DNA of 64,000 bases from contig NZ_CP014480.1 of the NCBI RefSeq assembly GCF_001580365.1, positions 2,605,008-2,669,007 of the forward strand, written 5' to 3'. Positions 51,150 to 59,725 of this stretch are shown piece after piece. Positions within the stretch are counted from its first letter, which is position 1, and every line of letters starts with the position of its first letter. Below the pieces are notes generated by a model. That model was not told the origin of the DNA. It saw only the letters and a program-made list of their open reading frames with translations, and made no database searches. Made by a program: the position numbers and the translations under genes. This stretch comes from Kocuria turfanensis. Lineage in GTDB: Bacteria; Actinomycetota; Actinomycetes; Actinomycetales; Micrococcaceae.

Positions 51150-51191
51150 GCCCCCGTGCCCGTGTCCCGCCCACCCCGTCCGGAGGAGACC

Positions 51192-52016
51192 ATGAACCGG
51201 CCCCTGACCCTCGTCGTCCCCGTCAAGCACGTCCCCGACGCCCAGGGCGAGCGCGTCCTCAGCGGCGACCCGCCCGTGCTCGAGCGCGGCCCCGGGATCC
51301 TCTCCGAGCTCGACGAGTACGCGCTCGAGGCCGCCCTCCAGCTCGTCGAGGCCTCCGGCGGGGCGGAGGCCGGTCACCGGGTCCTCGCCCTCACCGTCGG
51401 CCCCGCGGACGCCGCGGCCGCCCTCAAGCGCGCCCTCCAGCTGGGCGCCGACGCCGGGGTGCACGTGCTCGACGACGCCCTGGCCGGCTCGGACGCCTGG
51501 GTCACCGCCCGGGTGCTCGCCGCCGCGGTCGAGCGGATCGCCGAGGAGGAGTCCCGGCCGGTGGACCTCGTGCTCACCGGCATGGCGTCCACGGACGGGG
51601 AGACCTCCCTGGTCCCCGGTCAGCTGGCCGATCGGCTCGGCCTGGCCCACGTCGGCTTCGCGAGCTCGCTGGCCCTCGCCGAGGACGGCGCCACGCTCAC
51701 CGCCACCCGGCACACCGGGACCGAGGTCCTCGAACTCGTCGCGCCGCTGCCGGCCCTCGTGGCCGTCACCGACCGGGCCAACACCCCGCGCTACCCGAAC
51801 TTCAAGGCGATCATGGCGGCCAAGAAGAAGCCCGTGCGCACGTGGTCGGCCGCCGACCTCGGGCTCGGCCCGGGCGACGTCGGCCTGGCCGGCTCCCTCA
51901 CCCGCGTGCTCGAGGCCGTGCCCCGCCCGCCGCGCACCGCCGGGGAGGTCGTGGTGGACGAGGGCGAGGGCGGGATCCGCCTCGCCGAGTTCCTCGTGGC
52001 CCGGAAGCTCGTCTGA
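51192..52016 (+). CDS. etfB: Electron transfer flavoprotein, beta subunit
   Basis: AMP-binding subunit of ETF, 274 residues, which takes electrons from acyl-CoA dehydrogenases. The beta signature VAVTDRANTPRYPNFKAIMAAKKKP (core PRYPNFKAIMAAKKK) is near residue 200; the N-terminus LVVPVKHVPD and the DLVLTGMASTDGETSLVPGQLA block fit. GGAGGAG precedes this ATG, which is preferred to one 36 nt upstream. Confidence 0.93.
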   Translation: MNRPLTLVVPVKHVPDAQGERVLSGDPPVLERGPGILSELDEYALEAALQLVEASGGAEAGHRVLALTVGPADAAAALKRALQLGADAGVHVLDDALAGSDAWVTARVLAAAVERIAEEESRPVDLVLTGMASTDGETSLVPGQLADRLGLAHVGFASSLALAEDGATLTATRHTGTEVLELVAPLPALVAVTDRANTPRYPNFKAIMAAKKKPVRTWSAADLGLGPGDVGLAGSLTRVLEAVPRPPRTAGEVVVDEGEGGIRLAEFLVARKLV

Positions 52017-52076
52017 CCCCACCGCGTCCCGCCCGATCACGTCTCGCCCGGGTCCCCGGGCAGGAGGAGGACCCTG

Positions 52077-53036
52077 ATGACCACGACCCTGGTGGTGCTG
52101 GACACCACGGAGCGGCTGCGCCGCGGCGACCGGGAGCTGCTCGTGCTCGCGCGCAGCCTGGGCGAGGCGCATGCCGCGCTCCCCGCGGCCCCCGGGGACG
52201 GGCTGCTCGACGAGCTGGCCGGCCACGGGGTGGCCGCCGTGCACGTCCCGGCGGCCGGCCCGGGCGACCGGCTGACCACCCCCGCCGTCGCGCTCGCGGC
52301 GGCCGCGGCCCGGGCCGGCGGCGCCCGGACGGTGCTGCTGCCCAACACCCCGGAGGCCAAGGACGTCGCCGCACGCCTGGGCGTGCGGCTCGAGGCGGGA
52401 GTGATCACCGACGCGGTGGGCCTGGACACGGACCTGGTGGCGACCAAGTCCGTCCTCGCCGGCGGCTGGACCACCCGGTGCCGGGCCACGAGCCCGGTGC
52501 TGGTCGCCACCGTCCGGCCCAACTCGGTGGAGCTCCCGGCCGAGCTCCCGACGGAGCTCCCGGCCGGGGCGGACCGCCCGGCGGTGCACGTCCACGAGGT
52601 CGAGGACACGGTCCCCGCCGCCCGCGTGGTCGGCCGCACCGAGCTGCCCGCCTCCGGGCGGCCGGCCCTGGGCGAGGCGCGCGTGGTCGTGGCCGGCGGC
52701 CGCGGCACGGGCGGGGACTTCGGCCCGCTCGAGGAGCTCGCGGACGTCCTCGGCGGGGCGATCGGCGCCTCCCGCGCCGCGGTGGACGCCGGGTGGATCG
52801 GCCCCGAGGCGCAGGTGGGGCAGACCGGCCGCACCGTCTCCCCGCAGCTCTACGTCTCCTGCGGGATCTCCGGGGCCGTGCAGCAGCGGGCGGGCATGCA
52901 GACCGCCCGGGTGATCGTGGCGGTCAACAAGGACGAGCAGGCGCCCGTCCTCGAGATCGCCGACCTCGGGATCGTGGGCGACCTCAAGAAGGTGCTGCCC
53001 CAGGCCGTCGAGCACCTGCGGTCGCTGCGCGGATAG
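52077..53036 (+). CDS. etfA: Electron transfer flavoprotein, alpha subunit
   Basis: FAD-binding subunit of 319 residues. N-terminal adenine-nucleotide-like fold, then the C-terminal FAD domain with AGGRGTGG near 205, [11 protein letters not shown] near 235, [29 protein letters not shown] near 255 (core [14 protein letters not shown]) and [10 protein letters not shown]. It completes the electron path from the two dehydrogenases nearby to the quinone pool. GGAGGAGG precedes the ATG. Confidence 0.95.
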   Translation: MTTTLVVLDTTERLRRGDRELLVLARSLGEAHAALPAAPGDGLLDELAGHGVAAVHVPAAGPGDRLTTPAVALAAAAARAGGARTVLLPNTPEAKDVAARLGVRLEAGVITDAVGLDTDLVATKSVLAGGWTTRCRATSPVLVATVRPNSVELPAELPTELPAGADRPAVHVHEVEDTVPAARVVGRTELPASGRPALGEARVVVAGGRGTGGDFGPLEELADVLGGAIGASRAAVDAGWIGPEAQVGQTGRTVSPQLYVSCGISGAVQQRAGMQTARVIVAVNKDEQAPVLEIADLGIVGDLKKVLPQAVEHLRSLRG

Positions 53037-53065
53037 CCGCCGCCGCGGGCCGGCCCGGCAGGGCC

Positions 53066-53094
53066 CGCCCCCGATCCGGGCCGGGCCGGGGGCG
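53066..53094. terminator. Bidirectional terminator hairpin
   Basis: CGCCCCCG (53066-53073) pairs with CGGGGGCG (53087-53094) between convergent etfA and the aldo/keto reductase gene. The surrounding 100 bp is extremely GC-rich and has other competing stems. Confidence 0.5.
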
Positions 53095-53145
53095 GATCGA
53101 CCCGGGCGCCGACCGGCCGGGGCGCCGGCCCCGGGGCCGGGCGGC

Positions 53146-54129
53146 TCAGAACCCGGAGGGGTTCCGGGGGGTGTAGGCCTCCTCGAAGCGGCGGACCTCC
53201 TCGTCCGTCAGGTCCAGCTCGACGGCGGCCGCGGCGTCGTCGACGTGCTGCTCCCGGGTCGCGCCGACGATCGGCGCCGTCACGGCGGGCCGGCCGGCGA
53301 CCCACGCGAGGGCCACCTGGGCCATCGGCACGCCGCGCTCGCCGGCCACGGCCGCGACCGCGTCGACGATCGCCCGGTTCGCCGCCACGTCCTGCGTGTA
53401 GAGGCCCTGGCCGAACGCGTCGGTGCTCTCCCGGGTGCCGGAGCCTGCGGCGCCCCAGGGCCGCGCGAGACGGCCGCGGGCGAGCGGGCTCCACGGCAGC
53501 ACGCCCACCCCGGTCGCCCGGCAGAACGGGTGCATCTCCCGCTCCTCCTCGCGCTCGAGCAGGTTGTACTGGTCCTGCATCGAGACGAACTTCGTCCAGC
53601 CGTGCAGCTCGGCGGTGTGCTGCAGCTGCGCGAACTGCCACGCCCACATGCTCGAGGCCCCGAGATAGCGGGCCTTGCCGGCCTTCACGACGTCGTGCAG
53701 GGCCTCCATGGTCTCCTCGACGGGGGTGCGGGGGTCGAACCGGTGGATCTGGTACAGGTCGACGTAGTCGGTCCCCAGCCGCTGCAGCGACGCGTCGATC
53801 TCGTGCATGATCGCGGCCCGGCTGAGACCGCCGCCGTTGCGCGCGTCCCGCATCCGCCCGTGCACCTTGGTGGCGATCTGGAGCTCCTCGCGCGGGGCGA
53901 TCTCGCGGAGCAGCGTGCCGGTGATCTCCTCGCTGGAGCCCAGCGAGTAGACGTTGGCCGTGTCGAACGTGGTGATCCCGGCCTCGTAGGCGCGGCGCAC
54001 GAACGGGCGGGCCTCGTCGAGGCCCACGCTCCACGCGTGCGATCCCTTGGCGGGATCCCCGTAGCTCATCATGCCCAGCACCACGGCGCTCAGCTCGAGG
54101 CCGGAGCTCCCCAGACGGACGGTTCTCAT
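53146..54129 (-). CDS. Aldo/keto reductase
   Basis: NADPH-dependent reductase of 327 residues, TIM barrel. Catalytic tetrad visible as FDTANVYSLGSSEE (Asp, Tyr) near 55, IATKVHG (Lys) near 85 and YQIHRFDPRT (His) near 125. The sequence is close to the AKR group of YajO/PdxI-like proteins. The start is the ATG after a long unlikely Arg/Pro-rich extension, with AAGGGGA upstream. Substrate unknown. Confidence 0.9.
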   Translation of the reverse strand: MRTVRLGSSGLELSAVVLGMMSYGDPAKGSHAWSVGLDEARPFVRRAYEAGITTFDTANVYSLGSSEEITGTLLREIAPREELQIATKVHGRMRDARNGGGLSRAAIMHEIDASLQRLGTDYVDLYQIHRFDPRTPVEETMEALHDVVKAGKARYLGASSMWAWQFAQLQHTAELHGWTKFVSMQDQYNLLEREEEREMHPFCRATGVGVLPWSPLARGRLARPWGAAGSGTRESTDAFGQGLYTQDVAANRAIVDAVAAVAGERGVPMAQVALAWVAGRPAVTAPIVGATREQHVDDAAAAVELDLTDEEVRRFEEAYTPRNPSGF

Positions 54130-54270
54130 GACGGTTCCCCTTCTGCACGACGGACGATGGCAGGACGGACGGCGGCGCGACGGACGGCGGCACGGAGCCA
54201 CGGCGACGGCGAGGTCACGGGCCCGCTCCCGATCCTAGGAGAACCCGACCCGACCGACCGGACCGCGGGC

Positions 54271-56025
54271 TCAGCGCGCCACGGTCCGGTGCCCGGCGTC
54301 CAGCCGCCGGGTCCAGCCGCGCGCGTCCAGGTGCTCCAGCAGCGGGATCGCCACGCGCCGCGTGGTGCCCAGCGCCTGGCGCGCCTGGCTCGTGGTGAAG
54401 GGCTGCGGCAGCCGGGCGAGCTCGCGCATGGCCAGGGCGGGGGCCGTGGGGAGCAGCACCACGCCCTCCCCGATCCGGAGCAGCCGCCCGACGCGCTCGG
54501 CGGCGGCGAGCTCGCGGACGCCCAGGCGCAGCGCCGTCAGGTCCTCGGCCTCCGGGGCGCGGAAGGGCTCGGCCGCGAGCCGGTGCTCCAGCCGGCGCAC
54601 GGCGGGCTCGTGCGCGCCGAGGCCGCCCCGGTGCTGCGGGGAGCGGATGTGCCCGCCCTCCTGCGCCAGGCCGGCGCCGCGGACCACCGGGTCGACCAGG
54701 GCCGCGTCGGGCAGCGCGAGCAGGTCGCGGGCAGCACCCCGGGACAGGCCCGCCGCCAGGGGGTCACGGGCGTGCAGCTCCTCCACGGCGGTGCGCAGCC
54801 GCTCCTGCCAGTCGTCGAGCACGGGGGCGTGCACCCACCAGCCGCCGACCGCGCGCACCCCCGCGGGCGCGGCGGCGTCCGCGGCGGGCAGCAGGCCGAG
54901 CCGGTGCAGGCGCTCGGCCGGCACCGCGCCGCGCCGGGCCACCTCGGCCCGCACGTCCCCGCCGGCGTCCAGCCCGGCAAGGCGCGCGGCCCGGCGCGCC
55001 CGGTCGCCGCGACGCCGCAGTGCGGGCGGGTCGGCGTCGAGGACCAGGGCGCCGCCGAGCACCGAGCGGCTGCCGGGATCGCGCAGCACCACGCGGTCCC
55101 CGAGGACGAGGGGCAGCGGGCGGTCGAGGGCCAGCCGCGCGTGGTCGTCGTCGAAAGGGCTGAGCCGGGCCGGGACCGCCGCGGTGCCGGCGTGCACCAC
55201 GAGGTGCTCGGCCACGAGCGGGAACGCGGAGCCGGTGGTGCGGCGGACGTCGAGGACGTCGGTGACCGGCCACGCGCCGGGGGTGACCAGGGCGTCGCCG
55301 CGGTGCACGTCGTCGGCCGGCACCCCGCGCAGGTTCACGGCCACCCGGGCGTGGGGCTCCAGCGACGTGGCCGGCCGGTTGCGGCTGTGCAGCCCGCGCA
55401 CCGCCACCGGCCGGGCCCCGCCGGAGCCGAGCAGCTCCAGCCGGTCGTCCTGCCGGAGGGTGCCCGCGGTCAGGGTTCCGGTCACCACCGTGCCGGACCC
55501 GGTGATCGTGAAGGAGCGGTCCACCCACAGCCGCAGCCGCCCGCCGGCGGGCGCGGGCGGGCCCGTGCCCTCGAGGGCCGAGACGGTGACCGCGGGCGCG
55601 TCGCGCAGGCCCGTCCCGGCCAGCTCCGCCCGGACCTGCGCGAGCACCTCCTCGGCGCGCCCGGGCGCCCGGTCCGCCCGGGTGAGCACCACCACGCCGC
55701 GCTCGATGCCCAGGGCCGCGACCGCGTCGCGGTGGTCCGCGGACTGCGCCTGCCAGCCCTCGTCGACCGCGACGACGAAGCACACCACCGGGGCCGGGCC
55801 GAGCCCGGCGAGCATGTTGCCGAGGAAGCGCTCGTGGCCGGGGACGTCCACGAAGGCCACGTCCCGCCCGGAGGGCAGCGTGGTCCAGGCGTAGCCCAGG
55901 TCGATGGTCAGCCCGCGGCGGCGCTCCTCCTCCCACCGGTCGGGCTCCATGCCGGTGAGGGCCCGCACCAGGGTGCTCTTGCCGTGGTCGACGTGCCCGG
56001 CCGTGGCGACGACGTGCACGCTCAC
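54271..56025 (-). CDS. selB: Selenocysteine-specific elongation factor SelB
   Basis: GTPase of 584 residues that carries Sec-tRNA to UGA codons marked by a SECIS hairpin. G1 ATAGHVDHGKSTL near residue 6, G3 DVPGHERFLGNM near 55, G4 LTRAD near 112; EF-Tu-like domains 2-3 to about 330; then winged-helix domains to the C-terminus (RQALGTTRRVAIPLLEHLDARGWTRR), which bind the mRNA hairpin. The GTG start overlaps the selA stop (GTGA). Confidence 0.95.
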   Translation of the reverse strand: MSVHVVATAGHVDHGKSTLVRALTGMEPDRWEEERRRGLTIDLGYAWTTLPSGRDVAFVDVPGHERFLGNMLAGLGPAPVVCFVVAVDEGWQAQSADHRDAVAALGIERGVVVLTRADRAPGRAEEVLAQVRAELAGTGLRDAPAVTVSALEGTGPPAPAGGRLRLWVDRSFTITGSGTVVTGTLTAGTLRQDDRLELLGSGGARPVAVRGLHSRNRPATSLEPHARVAVNLRGVPADDVHRGDALVTPGAWPVTDVLDVRRTTGSAFPLVAEHLVVHAGTAAVPARLSPFDDDHARLALDRPLPLVLGDRVVLRDPGSRSVLGGALVLDADPPALRRRGDRARRAARLAGLDAGGDVRAEVARRGAVPAERLHRLGLLPAADAAAPAGVRAVGGWWVHAPVLDDWQERLRTAVEELHARDPLAAGLSRGAARDLLALPDAALVDPVVRGAGLAQEGGHIRSPQHRGGLGAHEPAVRRLEHRLAAEPFRAPEAEDLTALRLGVRELAAAERVGRLLRIGEGVVLLPTAPALAMRELARLPQPFTTSQARQALGTTRRVAIPLLEHLDARGWTRRLDAGHRTVAR

Positions 56026-57359
56026 CGGGTCCCCCCGGTCCCGTCGTCCGTCCCGTCGAGGGCGGTCAGGGCGGTGCGCACCGCGGCGAGCAGACGGTCG
56101 TCGTCGGGCTCGGGCACGCAGCGCAGGTCGAGCAGGCAGGCGTGGTCGTGGACCCGGGGGAGCACGGCGGGACGGCCGGCGCGCAGCGGCGCCGCCGCCG
56201 CCTCGGGCAGCCGGACCGCCCACCCCGGCAGCGGCACACCGGGAGCGCCGCCGCCGCCGACCCGGCCGTCGTGGGGGACCACCGGCGCGCCGACGGCCGC
56301 GGCGAGCCGCTCGGCGCGGGCGCGGAGCCGGTCGGGGTCCGCGTGCAGCGCCTGGACCACGGGGGTGGGCCCGCCGGCGAGCGTGGCCTCCAGCGCGGCG
56401 AGCGCGAGCTTGTCGGCGCGCACCGCGCGGGCGAGGGGGTGGCCGGCCAGCCGGGCGACGACCTCCGCGCGGCCGAGCAGCAGTCCGGCCTGCGGACCGC
56501 CGAGCAGCTTGTCGCCGCTGGCGATGACGAGGTCCGCACCGCCCGCCAGGGCGGAGGCGGCGTCCGGCTCCTCCGGCAGGTACGGGTCGGGGGTCAGCAG
56601 CCCGCTGCCCAGGTCGGCCACCAGGGGCACGCCGTGGGCGCGCGCCAGCGGCCGCAGCTGCTCCGCCCCGACGCCCGAGGTGAAGCCCTCCACCCGGAAG
56701 TTGCTCGGGTGCACCTTGAGCAGGCACCCGGTCTCCGGGCCGATCGCCTCGGCGTAGTCGCGCAGGTGCGTCCGGTTGGTCGTGCCCACCTCGCGCAGCC
56801 GGGCGCCGGTCGACTCGATGAGCTCCGGCAGCCGGAAGCCGGCCCCGATCTCGACGAGCTCGCCGCGGCTGATCACCACCTCGCGGCCGGCCGCCAGCGC
56901 CGTGGTGGCCAGCACCAGCGCGGCCGCGCCGTTGTTGACCGCCAGCGCGTCCTCGGCGGGCGGGCAGGCGGTGAGCAGGGCCGCCCGGGCCCCGGCGCCG
57001 CGGCGGGACCGGGTGCCGGTGCGCAGGTCCAGCTCCACGTCGACGTACCCGGCCGCCGCGACCAGCGCCTCGGTCGCGGCCGCCGACAGCGGCGCGCGGC
57101 CCAGGTTGGTGTGCACGACCACCCCGGTGGCGTTGAGCACCGGGGTCAGGGTCGACGCGGAGCGCGCGGCGAGCGCGCCCAGCACCGCCGGTTCGACCTG
57201 ATCGGGGGCGAGCTCGCCGCGCCGCGCCCGCTCCTGGGTCTCGCGCACCAGGGAGCGGACGACCTCCTCGCTCAGCCGCTCGCGGGCCCGGCGGACGGCC
57301 GGCAGGCCCATGAGCTGGTCGGTGCGCGGGATCAGGCGACGCGGATCGTCCTGGGCCAC
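56022..57359 (-). CDS. selA: L-seryl-tRNA(Sec) selenium transferase SelA
   Basis: PLP enzyme of 445 residues converting Ser-tRNA-Sec to Sec-tRNA-Sec with selenophosphate. N-terminal tRNA-binding segment (PRTDQLMGLPAV near 12), NATGVVVHTNLGRAPL near 75, VADLGSGLL near 245 and the PLP lysine in IASGDKLLGGPQAG near 285. GTG start with GAGGAGG upstream. It lies about 85 nt downstream of the tRNA-Sec gene on the same strand and is coupled to selB. Confidence 0.95.
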   Translation of the reverse strand: MAQDDPRRLIPRTDQLMGLPAVRRARERLSEEVVRSLVRETQERARRGELAPDQVEPAVLGALAARSASTLTPVLNATGVVVHTNLGRAPLSAAATEALVAAAGYVDVELDLRTGTRSRRGAGARAALLTACPPAEDALAVNNGAAALVLATTALAAGREVVISRGELVEIGAGFRLPELIESTGARLREVGTTNRTHLRDYAEAIGPETGCLLKVHPSNFRVEGFTSGVGAEQLRPLARAHGVPLVADLGSGLLTPDPYLPEEPDAASALAGGADLVIASGDKLLGGPQAGLLLGRAEVVARLAGHPLARAVRADKLALAALEATLAGGPTPVVQALHADPDRLRARAERLAAAVGAPVVPHDGRVGGGGAPGVPLPGWAVRLPEAAAAPLRAGRPAVLPRVHDHACLLDLRCVPEPDDDRLLAAVRTALTALDGTDDGTGGTR

Positions 57360-57408
57360 AGTTCCTCCTCGGCGAGCCGGGCGCGTGACAGACGGTGACG
57401 GAGGCAGA

Positions 57409-57448
57409 CGCCAGCGGAAACAGAAGCTGGCGGAAACAGAAGCTGGCG
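57409..57448 (-). repeat. 16-bp tandem repeat and hairpin behind tRNA-Sec
   Basis: CGGAAACAGAAGCTGG occurs twice head to tail (57415-57430, 57431-57446); the second copy contains the encoded CCA end of the tRNA. CGCCAGC (57409-57415) pairs with GCTGGCG (57426-57432), so a stem can form between the tRNA and selA. It may be a processing or termination signal. Confidence 0.65.
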
Positions 57449-57538
57449 GAGGCGGACGGGAATCGAACCCGCCAGACCGAGGTGCTCGGTCTCACCGGTT
57501 TTGAAGACCGGGGGGCCCACCAGGACCCGGACGCCTCC
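57444..57538 (-). tRNA. selC: tRNA-Sec, anticodon TCA
   Basis: A 95-nt tRNA with all marks of selenocysteine tRNA: 6-bp D stem (GGGTCC/GGGCCC, 4-nt loop), anticodon loop CTTCAAA with TCA, 7-bp long variable arm (AGACCGA/TCGGTCT), T loop TTCGATT and an encoded GCCA end. Acceptor plus T helix totals 13 bp, but reads most simply as 7+6 with an unpaired T8, rather than the usual bacterial 8+5. It is charged with serine, then converted by SelA just downstream. Confidence 0.95.
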
Positions 57539-57583
57539 GCTGACCAACCTAGCACCGCCGCCACCCACCACTAGGCTGTCGAC

Positions 57584-58603
57584 ATGGAACAGACCCGCAC
57601 GCCGCATCCGCCCCTGCCCGAGACCGGCGCGGTCCGGCTGACCGGCTTCGCCCACGGCGGCGGCTGCGCCTGCAAGATCCCGCCCGGGGAGCTCGAGGAC
57701 GCGGTCCGCGGTCTCACCGGGCAGGCGGGGGCCGGCGTGCTGGTCGGCCTCGACGACGGCGACGACGCCGCGGCCGTCCTGGTGCGCGAGGACCTCGCGG
57801 TGCTCTCCACCGCCGACTTCTTCACCCCGGTCGTCGACGACGCCTACGACTGGGGCCGGATCGCCGCCGCGAACGCCCTGTCGGACGTCTACGCCATGGG
57901 CGGGCGCCCGGTCATGGCGATCAACCTGGTGGGCTGGCCGCGCGAGGTGCTCCCGATGGAGCTGCTGACCGAGGTGCTGCGCGGCGGCCTGGCGGTGGCC
58001 TCCGAGGCGGGGTGCCCGGTGATCGGGGGCCACTCCATCGACGACCCGGAGCCGAAGTACGGCATGGCGGTGACGGGCGTGGCCGATCCCGCCCGGCTGC
58101 TGCGCAACGACGCCGCCGCCCCCGGGCTGCCCCTGACCCTCACCAAGCCGATCGGCGTGGGGCTGCTCAACAACCGGCACAAGGCGACCGGTGAGGTCTC
58201 CGCCGAGGCCGTGGCCACGATGACCCGGCTCAACCGGGACGGCGCCGAGGCCGCGCTGGCGACCGGGGCCCGGGCGGCCACGGACGTCACCGGGTTCGGG
58301 CTGCTGGGGCACCTGCACAAGATGTGCCGTGCCTCCGGGGTCGGCGCGGTCCTCGACCGGGCGGCGGTGCCCCTGGTCGAGGGGGCGCAGGAGGCGCTGC
58401 GGGACGGCTTCGTCTCCGGGGGCACCCGCCGCAACCTCGACTGGGTGCGCCCCCACCTGCGCGCCGCGGCCGGCGTCACGGAGGAGGACCTGCTGCTGCT
58501 GGCCGACGCGCAGACCTCCGGCGGGCTGCTCGTCGTCGGCGAGCTGCCCGGGTACCCGGTGGTCGGCCACACGGTGGCCGGGTCCGGCATCGAGGTGCGC
58601 TGA
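57584..58603 (+). CDS. selD: Selenide, water dikinase SelD
   Basis: Makes selenophosphate from selenide and ATP, 339 residues. The active-site loop is HGGGCACK near residue 24, with Cys rather than Sec at the catalytic position. ATP-binding motifs are DDAAAVLV near 61, ANALSDVYAMGG near 95, GGHSIDDPEPKYGMAV near 145 and TDVTGFGLLGHLHKM near 230. TAGGCT at 57572-57577 lies 6 nt before the ATG and no ribosome-binding site is present, so the message may be leaderless. It is divergent from selC-selA-selB. Confidence 0.95.
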   Translation: MEQTRTPHPPLPETGAVRLTGFAHGGGCACKIPPGELEDAVRGLTGQAGAGVLVGLDDGDDAAAVLVREDLAVLSTADFFTPVVDDAYDWGRIAAANALSDVYAMGGRPVMAINLVGWPREVLPMELLTEVLRGGLAVASEAGCPVIGGHSIDDPEPKYGMAVTGVADPARLLRNDAAAPGLPLTLTKPIGVGLLNNRHKATGEVSAEAVATMTRLNRDGAEAALATGARAATDVTGFGLLGHLHKMCRASGVGAVLDRAAVPLVEGAQEALRDGFVSGGTRRNLDWVRPHLRAAAGVTEEDLLLLADAQTSGGLLVVGELPGYPVVGHTVAGSGIEVR

Positions 58604-58635
58604 GCGCCGTCCCGGGGCGGCGCCGGGCGCTCAGC
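58599..58635. terminator. Shared terminator spanning both stop codons
   Basis: GCTGAGCGCC (58599-58608) and its perfect complement (58626-58635) contain the stop codons of the convergent selD and nrfD-like genes. Confidence 0.6.
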
Positions 58636-59725
58636 CGGCCGTGGTGATCGAGTCGTCGACGACGCCGGCGGCCCGCCGGGCGGCCAGGCGCGCCTTCTGC
58701 GGCTCGATCGTGTAGCGGGGGTCCTGGGCCGAGTGGATCCCGGCCTCCAGCACGCCGAACCGCGTCAGTGCGGAGGAGGTCAGCAGCGCCAGGCCCGACA
58801 CCGCGGCGACCGCCCGGTGCCGTCCGCCCAGCAGCGTGCCGAGGCCACCGGCGACCGCCAGCCGCTCGCTCCACCGCAGCATGGTCCCGGCCGGTCCGTG
58901 GTGCAGCGGCTCGGCCGCCACGGGGTGCATCCGCCGCTCCATCAGCTTCGTGGCGACCAGCTCCCCGGCCACGCCCAGCACGGCGAGCCGGCGGGCGGGG
59001 CCGGCCTGGCCGACCGACGTGGTGACCATCGCCAGACCGCCCGAGGCGAGGCTCGCCGAGCTCACGAAGACGAACGCCAGGTGCTCGCGGGCGTCGTTCC
59101 AGGTGGGGGTCGCCGTGTCGGAGAGCAGGACCGCGGTGTAGGCGGCCAGCGGCCCGGCGAACACGGCGGCCTCGACCCCGGCCGGTCCCTCCACCGCGCG
59201 CAGCACCGGGCGCAGCGGCCCCAGGGGCAGGCGCGCCCCGGTCATCCGGTCGACCTCGGCCACGGCCGCGGTCCCCATGCCGGCGCCGAACGCGCTGAGG
59301 ATCCAGGAGCCCACGCTCATGGGGGACGTCACCTTGAACGTGCGCAGCATGTTGAAGAAGCGCTCCGGCCGGCCGAGGTCGGCGACCAGGGCCACCGCGC
59401 CGGCGCCGAGGGCGGCCACCGAGCCCAGCCGGGCGTTGCGGCGCAGCTCGTCCCGGCCGGTGAGCTGACCGCCGAGGGCGAGCAGCGCCGAGCCGCCGGC
59501 CACGCCGCCGAGGAACAGGTACGCGGCGACCTCGTGGCCCCACGGCGCCGGCTTGACCACCGGCCGCCCGTAGTAGGACGTGAACTCCGCCTCCGGGACC
59601 ATCGGCGTCTCGCGCGAGCCGTCGCCCCCGCCGCCCTGTCCGGGGCCTCGGCGGCGCGGGCCGCTGCGCCGCCGGCGGCGCGGCTGCTCGGGGGGACGGT
59701 AGCTGTCGAACTCGGAGAGGCTCAC
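58631..59725 (-). CDS. NrfD-like membrane subunit of formate dehydrogenase
   Basis: Quinone-interacting membrane anchor of 364 residues. The cytoplasmic N-terminus holds an Arg/Gly/Pro-rich stretch (residues 10-40), then eight to nine helices beginning VAAYLFLGGVAGGSALLALGG. The NrfD/PsrC pattern DLGRPERFFNMLRTFKVTSPMSVGSW (core DLGRPERFFNMLR) is near 115. It replaces the cytochrome b FdnI used in E. coli. The GTG start overlaps the FdhB stop, with GGGAGG upstream. Confidence 0.88.
   Translation of the reverse strand: MSLSEFDSYRPPEQPRRRRRSGPRRRGPGQGGGGDGSRETPMVPEAEFTSYYGRPVVKPAPWGHEVAAYLFLGGVAGGSALLALGGQLTGRDELRRNARLGSVAALGAGAVALVADLGRPERFFNMLRTFKVTSPMSVGSWILSAFGAGMGTAAVAEVDRMTGARLPLGPLRPVLRAVEGPAGVEAAVFAGPLAAYTAVLLSDTATPTWNDAREHLAFVFVSSASLASGGLAMVTTSVGQAGPARRLAVLGVAGELVATKLMERRMHPVAAEPLHHGPAGTMLRWSERLAVAGGLGTLLGGRHRAVAAVSGLALLTSSALTRFGVLEAGIHSAQDPRYTIEPQKARLAARRAAGVVDDSITTAG

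Noticed and set aside
57584..58603. SelD as a selenoprotein
   Set aside because: The catalytic loop reads HGGGCACK with TGC codons and there is no in-frame TGA.
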